The notes: a model not told the origin generated them from the letters alone. A stretch of 64,000 bases of DNA from Butyrivibrio sp. FCS014 (GCF_000526935.1 NZ_JAHA01000006.1:124001-188000); one strand, 5' to 3'; numbered from the stretch's first letter, positions 26,305 to 36,350 are shown. Numbers and translations are program-made.

Positions 26305-26332
26305 ATTATAGCATGCCCGTACGGGAAGTCAA
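26305..26332 (-). promoter_or_regulatory. Promoter of the sulfosugar operon
   Basis: On the minus strand, TTGACT (26332-26327), a 16-base spacer and a perfect TATAAT (26310-26305). Transcription would begin within the inverted-repeat operator. Confidence 0.75.
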
Positions 26333-26350
26333 TGGTGACAAATACTACTT

Positions 26351-26379
26351 TTGGAAGGCAGAGATGATGGTGCTATAAT
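26351..26379 (+). promoter_or_regulatory. Promoter of the second GH31 gene
   Basis: TTGGAA (26351-26356), a 17-base spacer and TATAAT (26374-26379). Transcription would start near 26386, right at the GGAGG ribosome site, which rules out start codons within this promoter. Confidence 0.7.
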
Positions 26380-26398
26380 GGATGCGGAGGGTTATGAT

Positions 26399-29092
26399 AT
26401 GGAAATATTAAGGAAGATAGAGAGCTTTACCAATGAAGACGGAGCGTATCTTCTTAAGGGAGACGCTGCGGATATAAAGCTGTATTTTTTGACCGATGAA
26501 ATAATCCGCATAAGGGCAAGCTTTGATAGGGAATTTCCCGAGGAGTCCTATGTCCTTATGACAACGGCCTGGCAGGACAGGCTGGATCCTTTGTTTGAGG
26601 GAGAAAGGAAGCGCATTGAACCGGTAGAGCCGGCCGTAGCTCAGATGGAAGACAGGATCTTTTTTAACACAGGAAAGCTCCAGCTTAAGGTCTGCTGTGA
26701 TCCCTTTGAACTTGAAGTTGAGGATAAAAACGGCAATGTACTGTATTCCACGGAAGGGCTTTCGGGATTTGTCAGGGATGCCAACAGGCGTCTTGTTTCC
26801 TATGCCCGCATGGACGAAGAAGATGTATTCTACGGCTTTGGGGAGAAGACCGGGCCTTTGAATAAGAATAAGAGATATCTAAGGGAGAGGGCCACAGACT
26901 CTTTTGGCTACGACCCATACCGCGCGGATACGCTATACAAGCATATTCCTTTCTATATAAAGCTGGAGCGGGAGTCATCCTGCGCAGTCGGTGTGTTCTA
27001 CCACAATTTTCATGAATCCGAATTTAATATGGGATGCGAGAAATCCAACTACTGGCCAAGGTACAATTATTTCAGATGCGACGGTGGCGACATAGATATG
27101 TTTATTCTTGGGGGCAGCAGGATCTCAAGGATAATCGACAATTACACTCTGCTGACTGGAAGGCCGGCGCTGCTTCCAAAGCGTGCTCTAGGGTACCAGG
27201 GATCTTCCATGTACTATGCGGAGCTTCCGAGGGACTGCGACGAGTTCCTTCTTAAGTTTGTGGATACCGTTCATCAGGAGGACATCCCCATTGACGGATT
27301 CCACCTGTCTTCCGGATACACCACCGTTGACGGGAAGCGATGTGTCTTTTGCTGGAACAGGGACAGGTTCAGGAATCCCGCCGGGTACTTTGAGGCCATG
27401 GCTGATGCCGGGGCTCCCAATGTGCCTAACGTGAAGCCGGGAGTTCTTTTGACCCATCCTGAGTTTGCGGAATTTGAGAAGGCCGGGGTGTTTGTAAAAG
27501 AGAGCGGCAGCGGAGCAGGCAGTGGCGGAGACTGCGCTGAATCTGCCGGGGCCGCTAAGACTCAAGGTGCTGATGGCTCCGAAGGGATCGCCATCGGAAA
27601 ATGGTGGGGCGGCGACGGAGCCTACTGGGATTTCACAAATCCTGCGGCAAGAGAGCTTTGGAAGAAGCTGCTGACAGAGCGCCTTGTTGGACTTGGGGCC
27701 GACTCCATTTGGAATGATAACTGCGAGTATGACGGAATCCTTGACGGGGATGCCGCTGTCTCTTTTGACGGAAAAGGGGGACGGATCGGGGCTTTGAAGC
27801 CTATAATGGCTACACTTATGTGCAAGCTCAGCAACGAAGCCATTATGGAACATGATCCCGAGGTGAGGCCGTATTCCGTGTGCAGAGCCGGTTCTTCGGG
27901 AATCCAGCGCTACGCCCAGACCTGGTGCGGCGATAATTTCACAAGCTGGGAGAGCCTTAGGGGGAACCTTCCCACGATCCTCGGGATGGGGCTTTCGGGC
28001 CAGCCCAACGAGGGTTCGGATATCGGCGGCTTTGCCGGCGCGGTGCCCGGGATGGAGCTGTTTGTAAGATGGGTTGAGCAGGGGATTTTCCAGGCGAGGT
28101 TTTCAATTCACTCGGCTTCCGATGACAATACAGTGACGGAACCCTGGATGTATCCTGAGGTTACGGATATCATACGTGAGCTGATAAAGTTCAGGTACAG
28201 GATGTCGCCTTATCTTTATTCTCTGGAGTACGAGGCTTCAAAGACGGGAGCACCCATTATGCGGCCTCTTGTCTATGAGTTCCAGAAGGATGCCAATGTT
28301 TACGATATTGATGATGAGTTCATGTTCGGACGGGATATCCTGGTGGCTCCCGTGATGGAAGAGGGCGCCGATTCCAGGGCTGTGTATCTGCCAAAAGGAA
28401 CTGTCTGGTACGACATGAACAACAATTTCATGCGCCATGAGGGCGGACAGCTTGGACCGGTCCATGCGGATCTTGACTCTGTGCCCATGTTTATAAGGGA
28501 AGGGGCTATTGTTCCCTTTGCCCTGAACCAGCCAATGAACCTGGAGAAGGACAAGGTTACGGGGCTTCATCTGTATCTGGTGCCGTTTTCCGAGGACCCC
28601 TTAGCCATCAGCAGCTATACGCTGTATGAGGACGACGGCGTGACAAATTCATATAAGGAAGGGAACTTCTGCAGGACTGAGATCACCATGTACGGCTATG
28701 ACAGCGTGGATGTGGATTTCAGGACGGAAGGTAACTACGAGAATCCCGTTGAGGATATGCTGATCGAGATGGTGAAGAAGGACCGCTCCCCGGTGAAGGT
28801 CTGGGTGAAGGTTGCGGAGAGCAACGGAACGTTCCTGGATGACGCGGGAGAAGGCGGCGACGGCTGCCCGGCTGGCGGCGAGGCTGCTTTTGAAGGCGCT
28901 TCTGCTTTTGGCGGCACGGATGAGGGCGTTTCTGTGCTGCCGCACTTCCTTAATAAGAGGCAGTTTGATGAGGCTGACCGGGGCTGGTACTACAACATGT
29001 CCAAGAGGGCTGTTCTCATCAAATATAAGAATCCCCGCTGCGACTATAAGCTGAAGGTGTCCTTCGAGGCCAGGGACCTGCTGGGGATGTGA
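26399..29092 (+). CDS. GH31 alpha-glycosidase with two Gly/Ala-rich insertions
   Basis: The start is the ATG at 26399, eight bases after GGAGG; earlier in-frame codons lie inside the promoter. The 897-residue product has the GH31 layout: N-terminal beta-domain (DVFYGFGEKTGPLNK), catalytic barrel, and C-terminal beta-domains. The nucleophile is the Asp in SIWNDNCEYD and the acid/base lies in TWCGDNFTSWESL. It should cleave alpha-linked glucosides or xylosides. Two low-complexity stretches rich in G, A and S interrupt it, at about residues 368-398 and 814-844. It diverges from the sulfosugar operon but has its own promoter. It lacks the YihQ motifs. Confidence 0.85.
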   Translation: MEILRKIESFTNEDGAYLLKGDAADIKLYFLTDEIIRIRASFDREFPEESYVLMTTAWQDRLDPLFEGERKRIEPVEPAVAQMEDRIFFNTGKLQLKVCCDPFELEVEDKNGNVLYSTEGLSGFVRDANRRLVSYARMDEEDVFYGFGEKTGPLNKNKRYLRERATDSFGYDPYRADTLYKHIPFYIKLERESSCAVGVFYHNFHESEFNMGCEKSNYWPRYNYFRCDGGDIDMFILGGSRISRIIDNYTLLTGRPALLPKRALGYQGSSMYYAELPRDCDEFLLKFVDTVHQEDIPIDGFHLSSGYTTVDGKRCVFCWNRDRFRNPAGYFEAMADAGAPNVPNVKPGVLLTHPEFAEFEKAGVFVKESGSGAGSGGDCAESAGAAKTQGADGSEGIAIGKWWGGDGAYWDFTNPAARELWKKLLTERLVGLGADSIWNDNCEYDGILDGDAAVSFDGKGGRIGALKPIMATLMCKLSNEAIMEHDPEVRPYSVCRAGSSGIQRYAQTWCGDNFTSWESLRGNLPTILGMGLSGQPNEGSDIGGFAGAVPGMELFVRWVEQGIFQARFSIHSASDDNTVTEPWMYPEVTDIIRELIKFRYRMSPYLYSLEYEASKTGAPIMRPLVYEFQKDANVYDIDDEFMFGRDILVAPVMEEGADSRAVYLPKGTVWYDMNNNFMRHEGGQLGPVHADLDSVPMFIREGAIVPFALNQPMNLEKDKVTGLHLYLVPFSEDPLAISSYTLYEDDGVTNSYKEGNFCRTEITMYGYDSVDVDFRTEGNYENPVEDMLIEMVKKDRSPVKVWVKVAESNGTFLDDAGEGGDGCPAGGEAAFEGASAFGGTDEGVSVLPHFLNKRQFDEADRGWYYNMSKRAVLIKYKNPRCDYKLKVSFEARDLLGM

Positions 29093-29242
29093 GTGTGAGT
29101 TCCATTACTAACTTCAACTTCGCCATGTTAGTCCTTGCGATTATCTTAGTATAGTGTTAAAATTTTATCATATGGCGGCCAAGGGACCGCGCACTTGTGA
29201 TGCGCTAAGGCGCAACAATTAAATTATGGAGGTTGTTCTGCA

Positions 29243-30154
29243 ATGAGTAAGAATTTTGATGACATTCTGGCAAAACTTAAGACAGCATCTGTGAAGAAGA
29301 TGTCTGTTGCTGTGGCTCAGGACTCACATGTCCTTGAGGCTGTTAAGGTAGCTAAGGAGAGAGGGATTGTAGATCCCATTCTTGTTGGCGACAGGGACAA
29401 GATCGTTGAGATCATGGGTACACTCGACATGAATCCCGCTGACTACGAGATCATCGATGTTAAGGACACAATCGAGGCTGCCCGCACAGCTGTATCTCTT
29501 GTACATGACGGCAAGGCTGACATCTATATGAAGGGTGCCCTTGAGTCCAAGGATTTCCTTAAGAGCGTACTTGATAAGGAGGTTGGACTTCGTACAGGCC
29601 GTCCTCTTTCACATGTCTGCGTATTTGAGATCCCCGGCATCGATCGTCTCCTGTTCCTTACCGACGTTGCCTTCATGCCATATCCCACACTTGAGGATAA
29701 AAAAGTCATCATTGAATATACAGTAGATGTTGCAAGAGCCTGCGGCGTTGAGTGCCCTAAGGTAGCTCCTCTTGCAGCTGTTGAGGTTGTCAATCCCAAG
29801 ATGCCCGTTACCGTTGAGGCAGCAGAGCTCACAAGACTCAACGAAGAGGGTGAGATCAAGAACTGCATAGTTGACGGACCTCTTTCAATGGATCTTGCCA
29901 TTGATCCTGAGGCTGCCAAGCACAAGGCAGGAGCTCTTGACAGAAAGATCGTCGGCGATGCCGATATCCTTCTTTTCCCTGATATCCACGCAGGAAACCT
30001 TACATATAAGACCATTGTCCGTCTTGCACAGGTTAAGAACGGCAATATCCTTACAGGAACCAAGGCTCCCGTAATCCTTACTTCCAGATCCGATTCCGTA
30101 GAAGTAAAGGTTAATTCCATTGCTCTTGCAGCTGTTGTTGCAAACGAGAAATAA
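29243..30154 (+). CDS. ptb: Phosphate butyryltransferase
   Basis: The 303-residue product belongs to the phosphate acetyl/butyryltransferase family. It has RDKIVEIMGTL and DGKADIYMKGALESKDFLKSV near the middle of its N-terminal half and GPLSMDLAIDPEAAKHK in the C-terminal half. It converts butyryl-CoA and phosphate to butyryl phosphate and CoA. The gene is followed by butyrate kinase 59 bases on, giving the two-step route that makes ATP and butyrate. ATGGAGG precedes the ATG. The codon choice is that of a well expressed gene, and a small GCGC hairpin lies in the leader near 29202. Confidence 0.95.
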   Translation: MSKNFDDILAKLKTASVKKMSVAVAQDSHVLEAVKVAKERGIVDPILVGDRDKIVEIMGTLDMNPADYEIIDVKDTIEAARTAVSLVHDGKADIYMKGALESKDFLKSVLDKEVGLRTGRPLSHVCVFEIPGIDRLLFLTDVAFMPYPTLEDKKVIIEYTVDVARACGVECPKVAPLAAVEVVNPKMPVTVEAAELTRLNEEGEIKNCIVDGPLSMDLAIDPEAAKHKAGALDRKIVGDADILLFPDIHAGNLTYKTIVRLAQVKNGNILTGTKAPVILTSRSDSVEVKVNSIALAAVVANEK

Positions 30155-30213
30155 TCCGGGAATCTTTGATTTCCCTATTCTAACTTCATTTTAATGAAAG
30201 GAAGGTGTATATC

Positions 30214-31278
30214 ATGATAAAAAGTTTGATCATCAATCCCGGTTCAACTTCCACAAAGGTTGGTATTTTTGAGGATGAGACCCTCACCAAGGAAGAGACC
30301 TTAAGACACAGCACAGAGGAGATCGAGTCCTATGCATCCATAATCGATCAGAAGGATTTCAGAAAGAACATCATCCTTGATTTCCTAAAGAAAGAGAACA
30401 TCGATATCAAGAGCTTCAACGTCATTGTTGGAAGAGGCGGACTCCTTCGTCCCATTCCCGGCGGCACCTATGAGTGCACAGACGCTCTTTTAGAGGACCT
30501 TCGCAAGGGCGTTCAGGGACAGCACGCTTCCAATCTTGGCGGCATCCTTGCAAGAGAAATCGGTGATGAGATCGGCGTTCCCTCATACATTGTAGATCCC
30601 GTTGTTGTAGATGAGATGGAGCCTGTGGCACGTATTTCCGGTGTTCCCGAGATCGAGCGTGTTTCCATCGATCATCCCCTTAACCAGAAGGCTGTTGCCA
30701 GAAGATACGCTAAGGAGATCGGCAAAAAATACGACGAGATCAGCGTAATTGTTGTTCATATGGGTGGCGGTACATCAACAGGTGTTCACAAGAACGGCAA
30801 GATGGTGGACGTTTACGCAGCCCTCAACGGTGACGGCGCTTTCTCTCCCGAGAGAGCAAACGGCATTCCTGCCAAGGCTCTGGTTGACATGTGTTTCTCC
30901 GGTAAGTACACCTACGAAGAGATGAAGAAAAAGATCGTTGGCTACGGCGGACTTAACGCATACCTTGGAACCAACGACATGAGAGAAGTTAACAAGATGT
31001 GCGAAGAGGGCAACGAGAAGGCAATTCTTGTCCGTGACGCCTTCATTTACCAGATCTGCAAGAACATCGGCGCCTGCGCAACAGTTCTCAAGGGCAAGGT
31101 TGACCAGATCATCCTTACCGGCGGAATTGCTTACGGCCAGGTTATCACCGATGCCATCAAGGACAGAGTGGACTGGATTGCTCCGGTAACTGTTTATCCC
31201 GGAGAGGACGAGCTTCTGGCACTTGCCCAGGGCGCACTTCGCGTACTTAACGGCGAGGAGAAAGCCCAGACCTACTGA
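30214..31278 (+). CDS. buk: Butyrate kinase
   Basis: The start is the ATG at 30214, nine bases after AAAGGAAGG; a GTG at 30205 overlaps that site. The 354-residue product is an acetate/propionate-kinase-family ASKHA enzyme: [13 protein letters not shown] (phosphate-1 motif), [18 protein letters not shown] (phosphate-2), and ILTGGIAYG (adenosine motif). It moves the phosphate of butyryl phosphate to ADP, making butyrate and ATP. Paired with ptb it defines the kinase route to butyrate, as opposed to the CoA-transferase route. Two hairpin terminators follow. Confidence 0.95.
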   Translation: MIKSLIINPGSTSTKVGIFEDETLTKEETLRHSTEEIESYASIIDQKDFRKNIILDFLKKENIDIKSFNVIVGRGGLLRPIPGGTYECTDALLEDLRKGVQGQHASNLGGILAREIGDEIGVPSYIVDPVVVDEMEPVARISGVPEIERVSIDHPLNQKAVARRYAKEIGKKYDEISVIVVHMGGGTSTGVHKNGKMVDVYAALNGDGAFSPERANGIPAKALVDMCFSGKYTYEEMKKKIVGYGGLNAYLGTNDMREVNKMCEEGNEKAILVRDAFIYQICKNIGACATVLKGKVDQIILTGGIAYGQVITDAIKDRVDWIAPVTVYPGEDELLALAQGALRVLNGEEKAQTY

Positions 31279-31309
31279 TTTCAACAAGTGTATAAAAATT
31301 TAACCTTAG

Positions 31310-31336
31310 GGGCTTCGATATGAATCGAAGCCCTTT
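31310..31336 (+). terminator. First terminator after buk
   Basis: GGGCTTCGAT (31310-31319) pairs perfectly with ATCGAAGCCC (31324-31333) around a four-base loop, followed by TTT. Confidence 0.85.
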
Positions 31337-31349
31337 GTCTACAGGCTGA

Positions 31350-31378
31350 GGCCCCCGATGCCCATCGGGGGCCTTCTT
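31350..31378 (+). terminator. Second terminator after buk
   Basis: GGCCCCCGAT (31350-31359) pairs perfectly with ATCGGGGGCC (31364-31373), followed by TTCTT. It ends where the secA -35 element begins. Confidence 0.8.
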
Positions 31379-31405
31379 GATAATATAGGGTAAATCTGCT
31401 ACAAT
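31377..31405 (+). promoter_or_regulatory. secA promoter
   Basis: TTGATA (31377-31382), a 17-base spacer and TACAAT (31400-31405), about 58 bases before the start codon. Confidence 0.75.
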
Positions 31406-31463
31406 GTGCTTTGGACTTTGCTTAATACAAAGGGTGGAGTATGCCCTTTTTTAGGAGAAAGAA

Positions 31464-34031
31464 ATGAGTATATTAGATAAGATTATCGGAACACATTCCG
31501 AGAGAGAGCTTAAGAGGATCAAGGGTACCGTTGATGCTATTGAGGCTATGAGACCTCAGATGCAGGCTCTTTCCGATGAGCAGCTTCGTGCCAAGACAGA
31601 TGAGTTTAAGAAGAGGCTTGCTGATGGCGAAACTCTTGATGACATCCTGCCTGAGGCCTATGCGGTTGTCAGGGAAGCGAGTGTGAGAGTTCTCGGAATG
31701 GAGCATTTCAGGGTACAGATCATAGGCGGTATCATTCTTCATCAGGGACGTATCGCTGAGATGAGAACCGGTGAAGGTAAGACTCTTGTGGCTACACTTC
31801 CTTCATATCTGGAGGCGCTGGCAGGAAAGGGCGTTCACGTAGTTACAGTCAATGACTACCTGGCTAAGCGTGATGCTGATCAGATGGGACAGATTCACAG
31901 GTTCCTGGGCCTTTCAGTTGGATGCGTTCTTAACAGCATGACCAGTGAGGAGAGGAAAGCGGCTTATAACTGCGACATCACCTATGTAACCAACAATGAG
32001 CTGGGATTTGATTACCTTAGGGACAACATGGCTATCTACAAAGAGCAGTGCGTTCTTCGCGGACTGCACTTCTGTATCATCGATGAGGTTGACTCGATTC
32101 TCATCGACGAAGCCCGTACCCCTCTTATTATTTCCGGACAGAGTGACAAGTCAACCAAGCTCTATGAGGCCTGCGATATTCTTGCCAAGCAGATGACAAG
32201 AGGTGAGGATATGGAAGACCTGTCCAAGATGGATGCCATCATGGGCGTTGAGAGAGAAGAGACAGGTGACTTCATTGTCAATGAGAAGGATAAGATCGTT
32301 AACCTTACCGAGCAGGGTGTTGCCAAGGTTGAGAGATTCTTCAGGATCGAGAACCTTGCTGATCCCGAGAACCTTGAGATCCAGCACAATATCATCCTTG
32401 CCCTTCGTGCCAACAACCTTATGCAGAAGGATCATGACTACATCGTTAAGGATGATGAGGTTCTTATCGTAGATGAGTTTACAGGCCGTGTAATGCCGGG
32501 ACGTCGTTATTCAGACGGTCTCCATCAGGCTATCGAGGCCAAGGAACACGTTAAGGTAAAGAGAGAGTCCAAGACTCTTGCTACCATTACCTTCCAGAAC
32601 TTCTTCAACAAGTTCGAGAACAAGTGTGGTATGACCGGTACAGCTCTTACAGAGGAGCAGGAGTTCCGTGATATATACGGCATGGATGTAATCGTTATCC
32701 CTACCAACAAGCCTGTAATCCGTATAGATCATCAGGATGCAATGTACAAGACCAGAAAAGAGAAGCTCAATGCCATCTGTGATGCGGTTGTTGAGTCTCA
32801 TGCAAAGGGACAGCCTGTTCTGGTTGGTACCATCACCATCGAGGCTTCCGAGGAACTTAGCCGTATGCTTAAAAAGCGCGGTATCCAGCATCAGGTTCTG
32901 AATGCCAAGTTCCACGAACTGGAAGCTCAGATCGTAGCAGAAGCCGGTAAGCACGGCGCCGTTACCATCGCCACCAACATGGCCGGCCGTGGTACAGATA
33001 TCAAGCTTGATGACGAGGCCAGAGAGGCCGGCGGACTTAAGATCATCGGTACCGAGAGACATGAGTCAAGACGTATCGACAATCAGCTCCGTGGTCGTTC
33101 CGGTCGTCAGGGAGATCCCGGTGAGTCCAAGTTCTATCTTTCACTGGAAGACAACCTGATGAGACTCTTTGGTTCCGAGAGACTTACCGCCATCTTCAAT
33201 GCGGTCAAGATCCCTGAGGGACAGGAGATCGAGCATTCATCCCTGTCAAGAGCCATTGAATCGGCCCAGAAGAAGATCGAGTCCAACAACTATGCAATTC
33301 GTAAGAACCTGCTTGAGTATGACCAGGTCAACAACGAGCAGAGAGAGATCATCTATGCAGAGCGTAAGAAGGTTCTGGACGGAGACTCCATGAGAGATTC
33401 CATCTACAAGATGATCACAGATATAGTAGAATCCTCCGTGGAGACCGTTGTGGGTGAGGAGAATGATCCCGACAACTGGAATCTTCAGGAGCTCAATGAG
33501 CTGCTTCTTCCTACAGTACCTCTTAAGAAGATTACAAGGGGACGTATCGACAACCTCACCAAGGCAGGGCTTACACAGCAGCTCAAAGAAGAGGCTGTTA
33601 AGCTCTATGAGGCAAAAGAGGCAGAGTTCCCCGAGCCTGAAACAATCCGTGAGATTGAGCGTGTTATCCTTCTTAAAGTCATCGACAGAAAGTGGATGGA
33701 CCACATCGATGATATGGATCAGCTGCGTCAGGGTATCGGTCTTCAGTCCTATGCCCAGAGAGATCCCAAGCTTGAGTACAAGCTTGCAGGTTTCGAGATG
33801 TTCGACGATATGACAAGGAACATCGAGGAAGATACTGTAAGACTTCTGTTCCACGTTCATATCGAAGAGAGAGTAGAGCGTGAGCAGGTTGCAAAGGTTA
33901 CCGGAACAAACAAGGATGATACCGTAGCCAAGACTCCCATCAAGAGAGCAGAGGCCAAGGTTTATCCCAATGATCCCTGTCCTTGCGGATCCGGCAAGAA
34001 GTACAAGAACTGCCACGGCAGGCAGGCATAA
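31464..34031 (+). CDS. secA: Preprotein translocase ATPase SecA
   Basis: The 855-residue motor drives secreted proteins through SecYEG. It shows the Walker A site [10 protein letters not shown] (GEGKT at 103-107), the DEVDS box ([20 protein letters not shown]), GRTDIK-type ATP site residues in [14 protein letters not shown] and [17 protein letters not shown], and a C-terminal zinc-binding SEC-C motif with [13 protein letters not shown]. Length and order are those of the single SecA found in most Firmicutes. TAGGAG precedes the ATG. It is probably co-transcribed with prfB, 18 bases on, as in many Firmicutes. Confidence 0.98.
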   Translation: MSILDKIIGTHSERELKRIKGTVDAIEAMRPQMQALSDEQLRAKTDEFKKRLADGETLDDILPEAYAVVREASVRVLGMEHFRVQIIGGIILHQGRIAEMRTGEGKTLVATLPSYLEALAGKGVHVVTVNDYLAKRDADQMGQIHRFLGLSVGCVLNSMTSEERKAAYNCDITYVTNNELGFDYLRDNMAIYKEQCVLRGLHFCIIDEVDSILIDEARTPLIISGQSDKSTKLYEACDILAKQMTRGEDMEDLSKMDAIMGVEREETGDFIVNEKDKIVNLTEQGVAKVERFFRIENLADPENLEIQHNIILALRANNLMQKDHDYIVKDDEVLIVDEFTGRVMPGRRYSDGLHQAIEAKEHVKVKRESKTLATITFQNFFNKFENKCGMTGTALTEEQEFRDIYGMDVIVIPTNKPVIRIDHQDAMYKTRKEKLNAICDAVVESHAKGQPVLVGTITIEASEELSRMLKKRGIQHQVLNAKFHELEAQIVAEAGKHGAVTIATNMAGRGTDIKLDDEAREAGGLKIIGTERHESRRIDNQLRGRSGRQGDPGESKFYLSLEDNLMRLFGSERLTAIFNAVKIPEGQEIEHSSLSRAIESAQKKIESNNYAIRKNLLEYDQVNNEQREIIYAERKKVLDGDSMRDSIYKMITDIVESSVETVVGEENDPDNWNLQELNELLLPTVPLKKITRGRIDNLTKAGLTQQLKEEAVKLYEAKEAEFPEPETIREIERVILLKVIDRKWMDHIDDMDQLRQGIGLQSYAQRDPKLEYKLAGFEMFDDMTRNIEEDTVRLLFHVHIEERVEREQVAKVTGTNKDDTVAKTPIKRAEAKVYPNDPCPCGSGKKYKNCHGRQA

Positions 34032-34049
34032 GTTTTAAGGAGATAATAA

Positions 34050-35192
34050 ATGGTAGTTTTAGATCAGATGAAGGTTGAGATTCAGAACCTTCAGGATACA
34101 CTTAAAGAGGTTACGGCTTCCCTTGACCTGGATTCCAAGAAGAAGATCATTGAGGAGCTCTCCCGTGAGATGGAGGAGCCCGGATTCTGGGACAACGCCG
34201 AGAAGGCCAATAAGAAGACCAAGGACCTCAAGAACATGCAGGACCTTGTTGAGAACATTGAGCACCTGAATGCTCAGTACAGCGACATCATCGATCTTAT
34301 CGACATGCAGAATGCTGAGGGTGTGGATGATGAGGACATGGCTGCAGAGATCAGACAGGAACTCGATGACTTCGAGAAGACTCTTGAGGATATCCGTATC
34401 AGCAACCTGCTTAACGGACCCTATGACAAATATGACGTTATCTTAAGACTCAACGCCGGAGCGGGCGGAACAGAGGCCTGCGACTGGGCAAGCATGCTCT
34501 ACCGTATGTACACCAGATGGGCCGAGAGAAAGGGATTCTCAGTTGAGACCCTCGATCTTCTTGATGGAGATGAGGCCGGTATCAAGTCGGTAACCTTCCA
34601 GATTTCAGGAACCAATGCCTACGGCCTTCTTAAGTCAGAGCACGGCGTTCACAGACTTGTAAGAATCAGCCCTTTCAATGCACAGGCTAAGAGACAGACA
34701 TCCTTCGTATCCTGTGACGTTATGCCTGATATCGAAGAGGACCTTGATATCGACATCAATCCAGATGACCTTCGTATCGATACTTACAGATCAAGTGGTG
34801 CCGGCGGACAGCACATCAACAAGACTTCATCTGCGGTACGTATCACACATATTCCCACAGGTGTTGTAGTTGCCTGCCAGAATGAGCGTTCACAGTTCCA
34901 GAACAAGGACAAGGCTATGCAGATGCTGAAAGCCAAACTCTTTGTCATGAAGCAGGAAGAGCAGGCAGCCAAGCTTGCCGGAATCCGTGGCGATGTCATG
35001 GATAATGCATGGGGCAGCCAGATCCGCTCCTATGTCCTTCAGCCCTACACCATGGTAAATGACACCAGAACAGGCTTCAAAGCCTCCAATGCCGACGGCG
35101 TCCTTGATGGCGACCTTGATCCCTTCATCAATGCCTACCTCAAATGGCTTGCTACAGGCGGAAAACCCGTAGGAGACACAACCGAGGAATAA
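34050..35192 (+). CDS. prfB: Peptide chain release factor 2, read without a programmed frameshift
   Basis: The 380-residue product ends translation at UGA and UAA. It has the SPF codon-recognition motif (RISPFNAQAKRQ) and the GGQ peptide-release motif at 252-254 (SGAGGQHINKTSSAVRI). Many bacterial prfB genes have CTT-TGA-C near codon 25 and need a +1 frameshift. Here codons 25-26 read CTT GAC (34122-34127) in one continuous frame, as if the extra T were lost, so the self-regulating frameshift is absent. AAGGAG lies eight bases before the ATG, and secA is immediately upstream. Confidence 0.97.
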   Translation: MVVLDQMKVEIQNLQDTLKEVTASLDLDSKKKIIEELSREMEEPGFWDNAEKANKKTKDLKNMQDLVENIEHLNAQYSDIIDLIDMQNAEGVDDEDMAAEIRQELDDFEKTLEDIRISNLLNGPYDKYDVILRLNAGAGGTEACDWASMLYRMYTRWAERKGFSVETLDLLDGDEAGIKSVTFQISGTNAYGLLKSEHGVHRLVRISPFNAQAKRQTSFVSCDVMPDIEEDLDIDINPDDLRIDTYRSSGAGGQHINKTSSAVRITHIPTGVVVACQNERSQFQNKDKAMQMLKAKLFVMKQEEQAAKLAGIRGDVMDNAWGSQIRSYVLQPYTMVNDTRTGFKASNADGVLDGDLDPFINAYLKWLATGGKPVGDTTEE

Positions 35193-35267
35193 TCGTCGTT
35201 ATAACAATTACCTCTGTCTTTATTACCGTTTGTCGTGTACAATGGTAAGTAGGGGGATTGTACGAGT

Positions 35268-36350
35268 ATGAAGACGATTGATGCAATCAAAGCGATATAC
35301 GAACTTTATAAAGACTACAAGACAATGAATAAGGAAGAGCTTGCTGACTTTTATGCGTCTAAGTGCGACTACTACCAGAAGTATGTCGAGCTTAGTCTGG
35401 TCACCGGCTCTTTTTTGTTTATATTCTTTATTCTGAATGACTACGCTTTTAACAGGTCCTTTGCACCTACCCTGATGCCGAGACTGTCCATACTGGTATT
35501 CTTCATCATTTACGTCATCGGATCAAATATAGTAAGGGACCGCGGAGCCATCGTCTTTTTTGACTACTTCCTGGCACATGGCATTGTGATATCAGCGCTT
35601 CTTGTAATGTACCAGCTCGGGGACAACGGCCATGCGGCAGAGAGCTTTATCATTATGAACCTTATGTGGATGGTTATAGGCTTTTCCGCCAAGCCTCATG
35701 AGGTGGCTATTTCTTCGGTGCTTTTCATTGCAGAGATACTCATAGGCCGATATTTCTTTTACTATGACAGTCTTATATTTGTGCTGGTGGTGGAAGTCTG
35801 CGGCGCAATCTTTGTCATCTTCACTCATTTTATTCTGGTGCTGTTCTTCCTGAGCCACTACAGGATGAAGCAAAAGCTGGAACTGGCAATGGTTACCGAT
35901 CCGCTGACCCAGGTTTACAACAGACACCTTCTGGAGAGAATAGTCTCCAAGAATGCCATCAAGGATACCGAGGCTCCGGCGGCAATAGCCATGCTGGATA
36001 TCGATAATTTCAAGAAGATAAACGAGGAAAACGGTCACTACACAGGCGACTTGACCCTGCTTTACATGGGCCAGAAGCTGTCCAAGGAGACCCATGAGGA
36101 TGATTATGTAATCCGCTACGGCGGGCAGGAGTTTGTTGTCATCCTCAAAAACTGCGATGTGAATAATGCCTGCGCCAGAATGGAGCAGTTCAGACGAGAT
36201 ATTGAGAGCGCCGAGGATACCCCGGTTCCCTTTACGATTTCCGTGGGAGTTTCCAGATACAACGGCGATTACAGCAAGACAATTCAGAACGTGGTCAATG
36301 CTCTTGAAAAGGCCAGGAACAAGGGCCGCAACAACGTTGTGGTGGTATGA
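35268..36350 (+). CDS. Membrane GGDEF-domain protein with an altered active site (GGQEF)
   Basis: The 360-residue product has five or six membrane helices in residues 45-205 and a GGDEF domain after TDPLTQVYNRHLLER. The signature reads GGQEF (285-289), where the third residue, normally Asp or Glu and metal-binding in diguanylate cyclases, is Gln. The upstream MLDIDNFKKINEENGH segment, with the other metal aspartate, is intact. I expect weak or absent c-di-GMP synthesis, perhaps with a GTP-binding or regulatory role left. The ATG lies a short way after GGGGG (35252-35256). It is a single gene before the glycosylation genes. Confidence 0.85.
   Translation: MKTIDAIKAIYELYKDYKTMNKEELADFYASKCDYYQKYVELSLVTGSFLFIFFILNDYAFNRSFAPTLMPRLSILVFFIIYVIGSNIVRDRGAIVFFDYFLAHGIVISALLVMYQLGDNGHAAESFIIMNLMWMVIGFSAKPHEVAISSVLFIAEILIGRYFFYYDSLIFVLVVEVCGAIFVIFTHFILVLFFLSHYRMKQKLELAMVTDPLTQVYNRHLLERIVSKNAIKDTEAPAAIAMLDIDNFKKINEENGHYTGDLTLLYMGQKLSKETHEDDYVIRYGGQEFVVILKNCDVNNACARMEQFRRDIESAEDTPVPFTISVGVSRYNGDYSKTIQNVVNALEKARNKGRNNVVVV

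Noticed and set aside
26351-26398. Earlier in-frame starts (TTG 26351, ATG 26378) for the second GH31 gene.
   Set aside because: They fall within the -35 to -10 region of its own promoter, and GGAGG points to the ATG at 26399.
27500-28940. A frameshift or pseudogene explanation for the Gly-rich stretches in the GH31 gene.
   Set aside because: The frame is continuous and the GH31 motifs on both sides are intact and in the same frame.
33246-34016. A 256-codon minus-strand frame opposite secA.
   Set aside because: secA is certain and the antisense translation is leucine-rich noise from codon mirroring.
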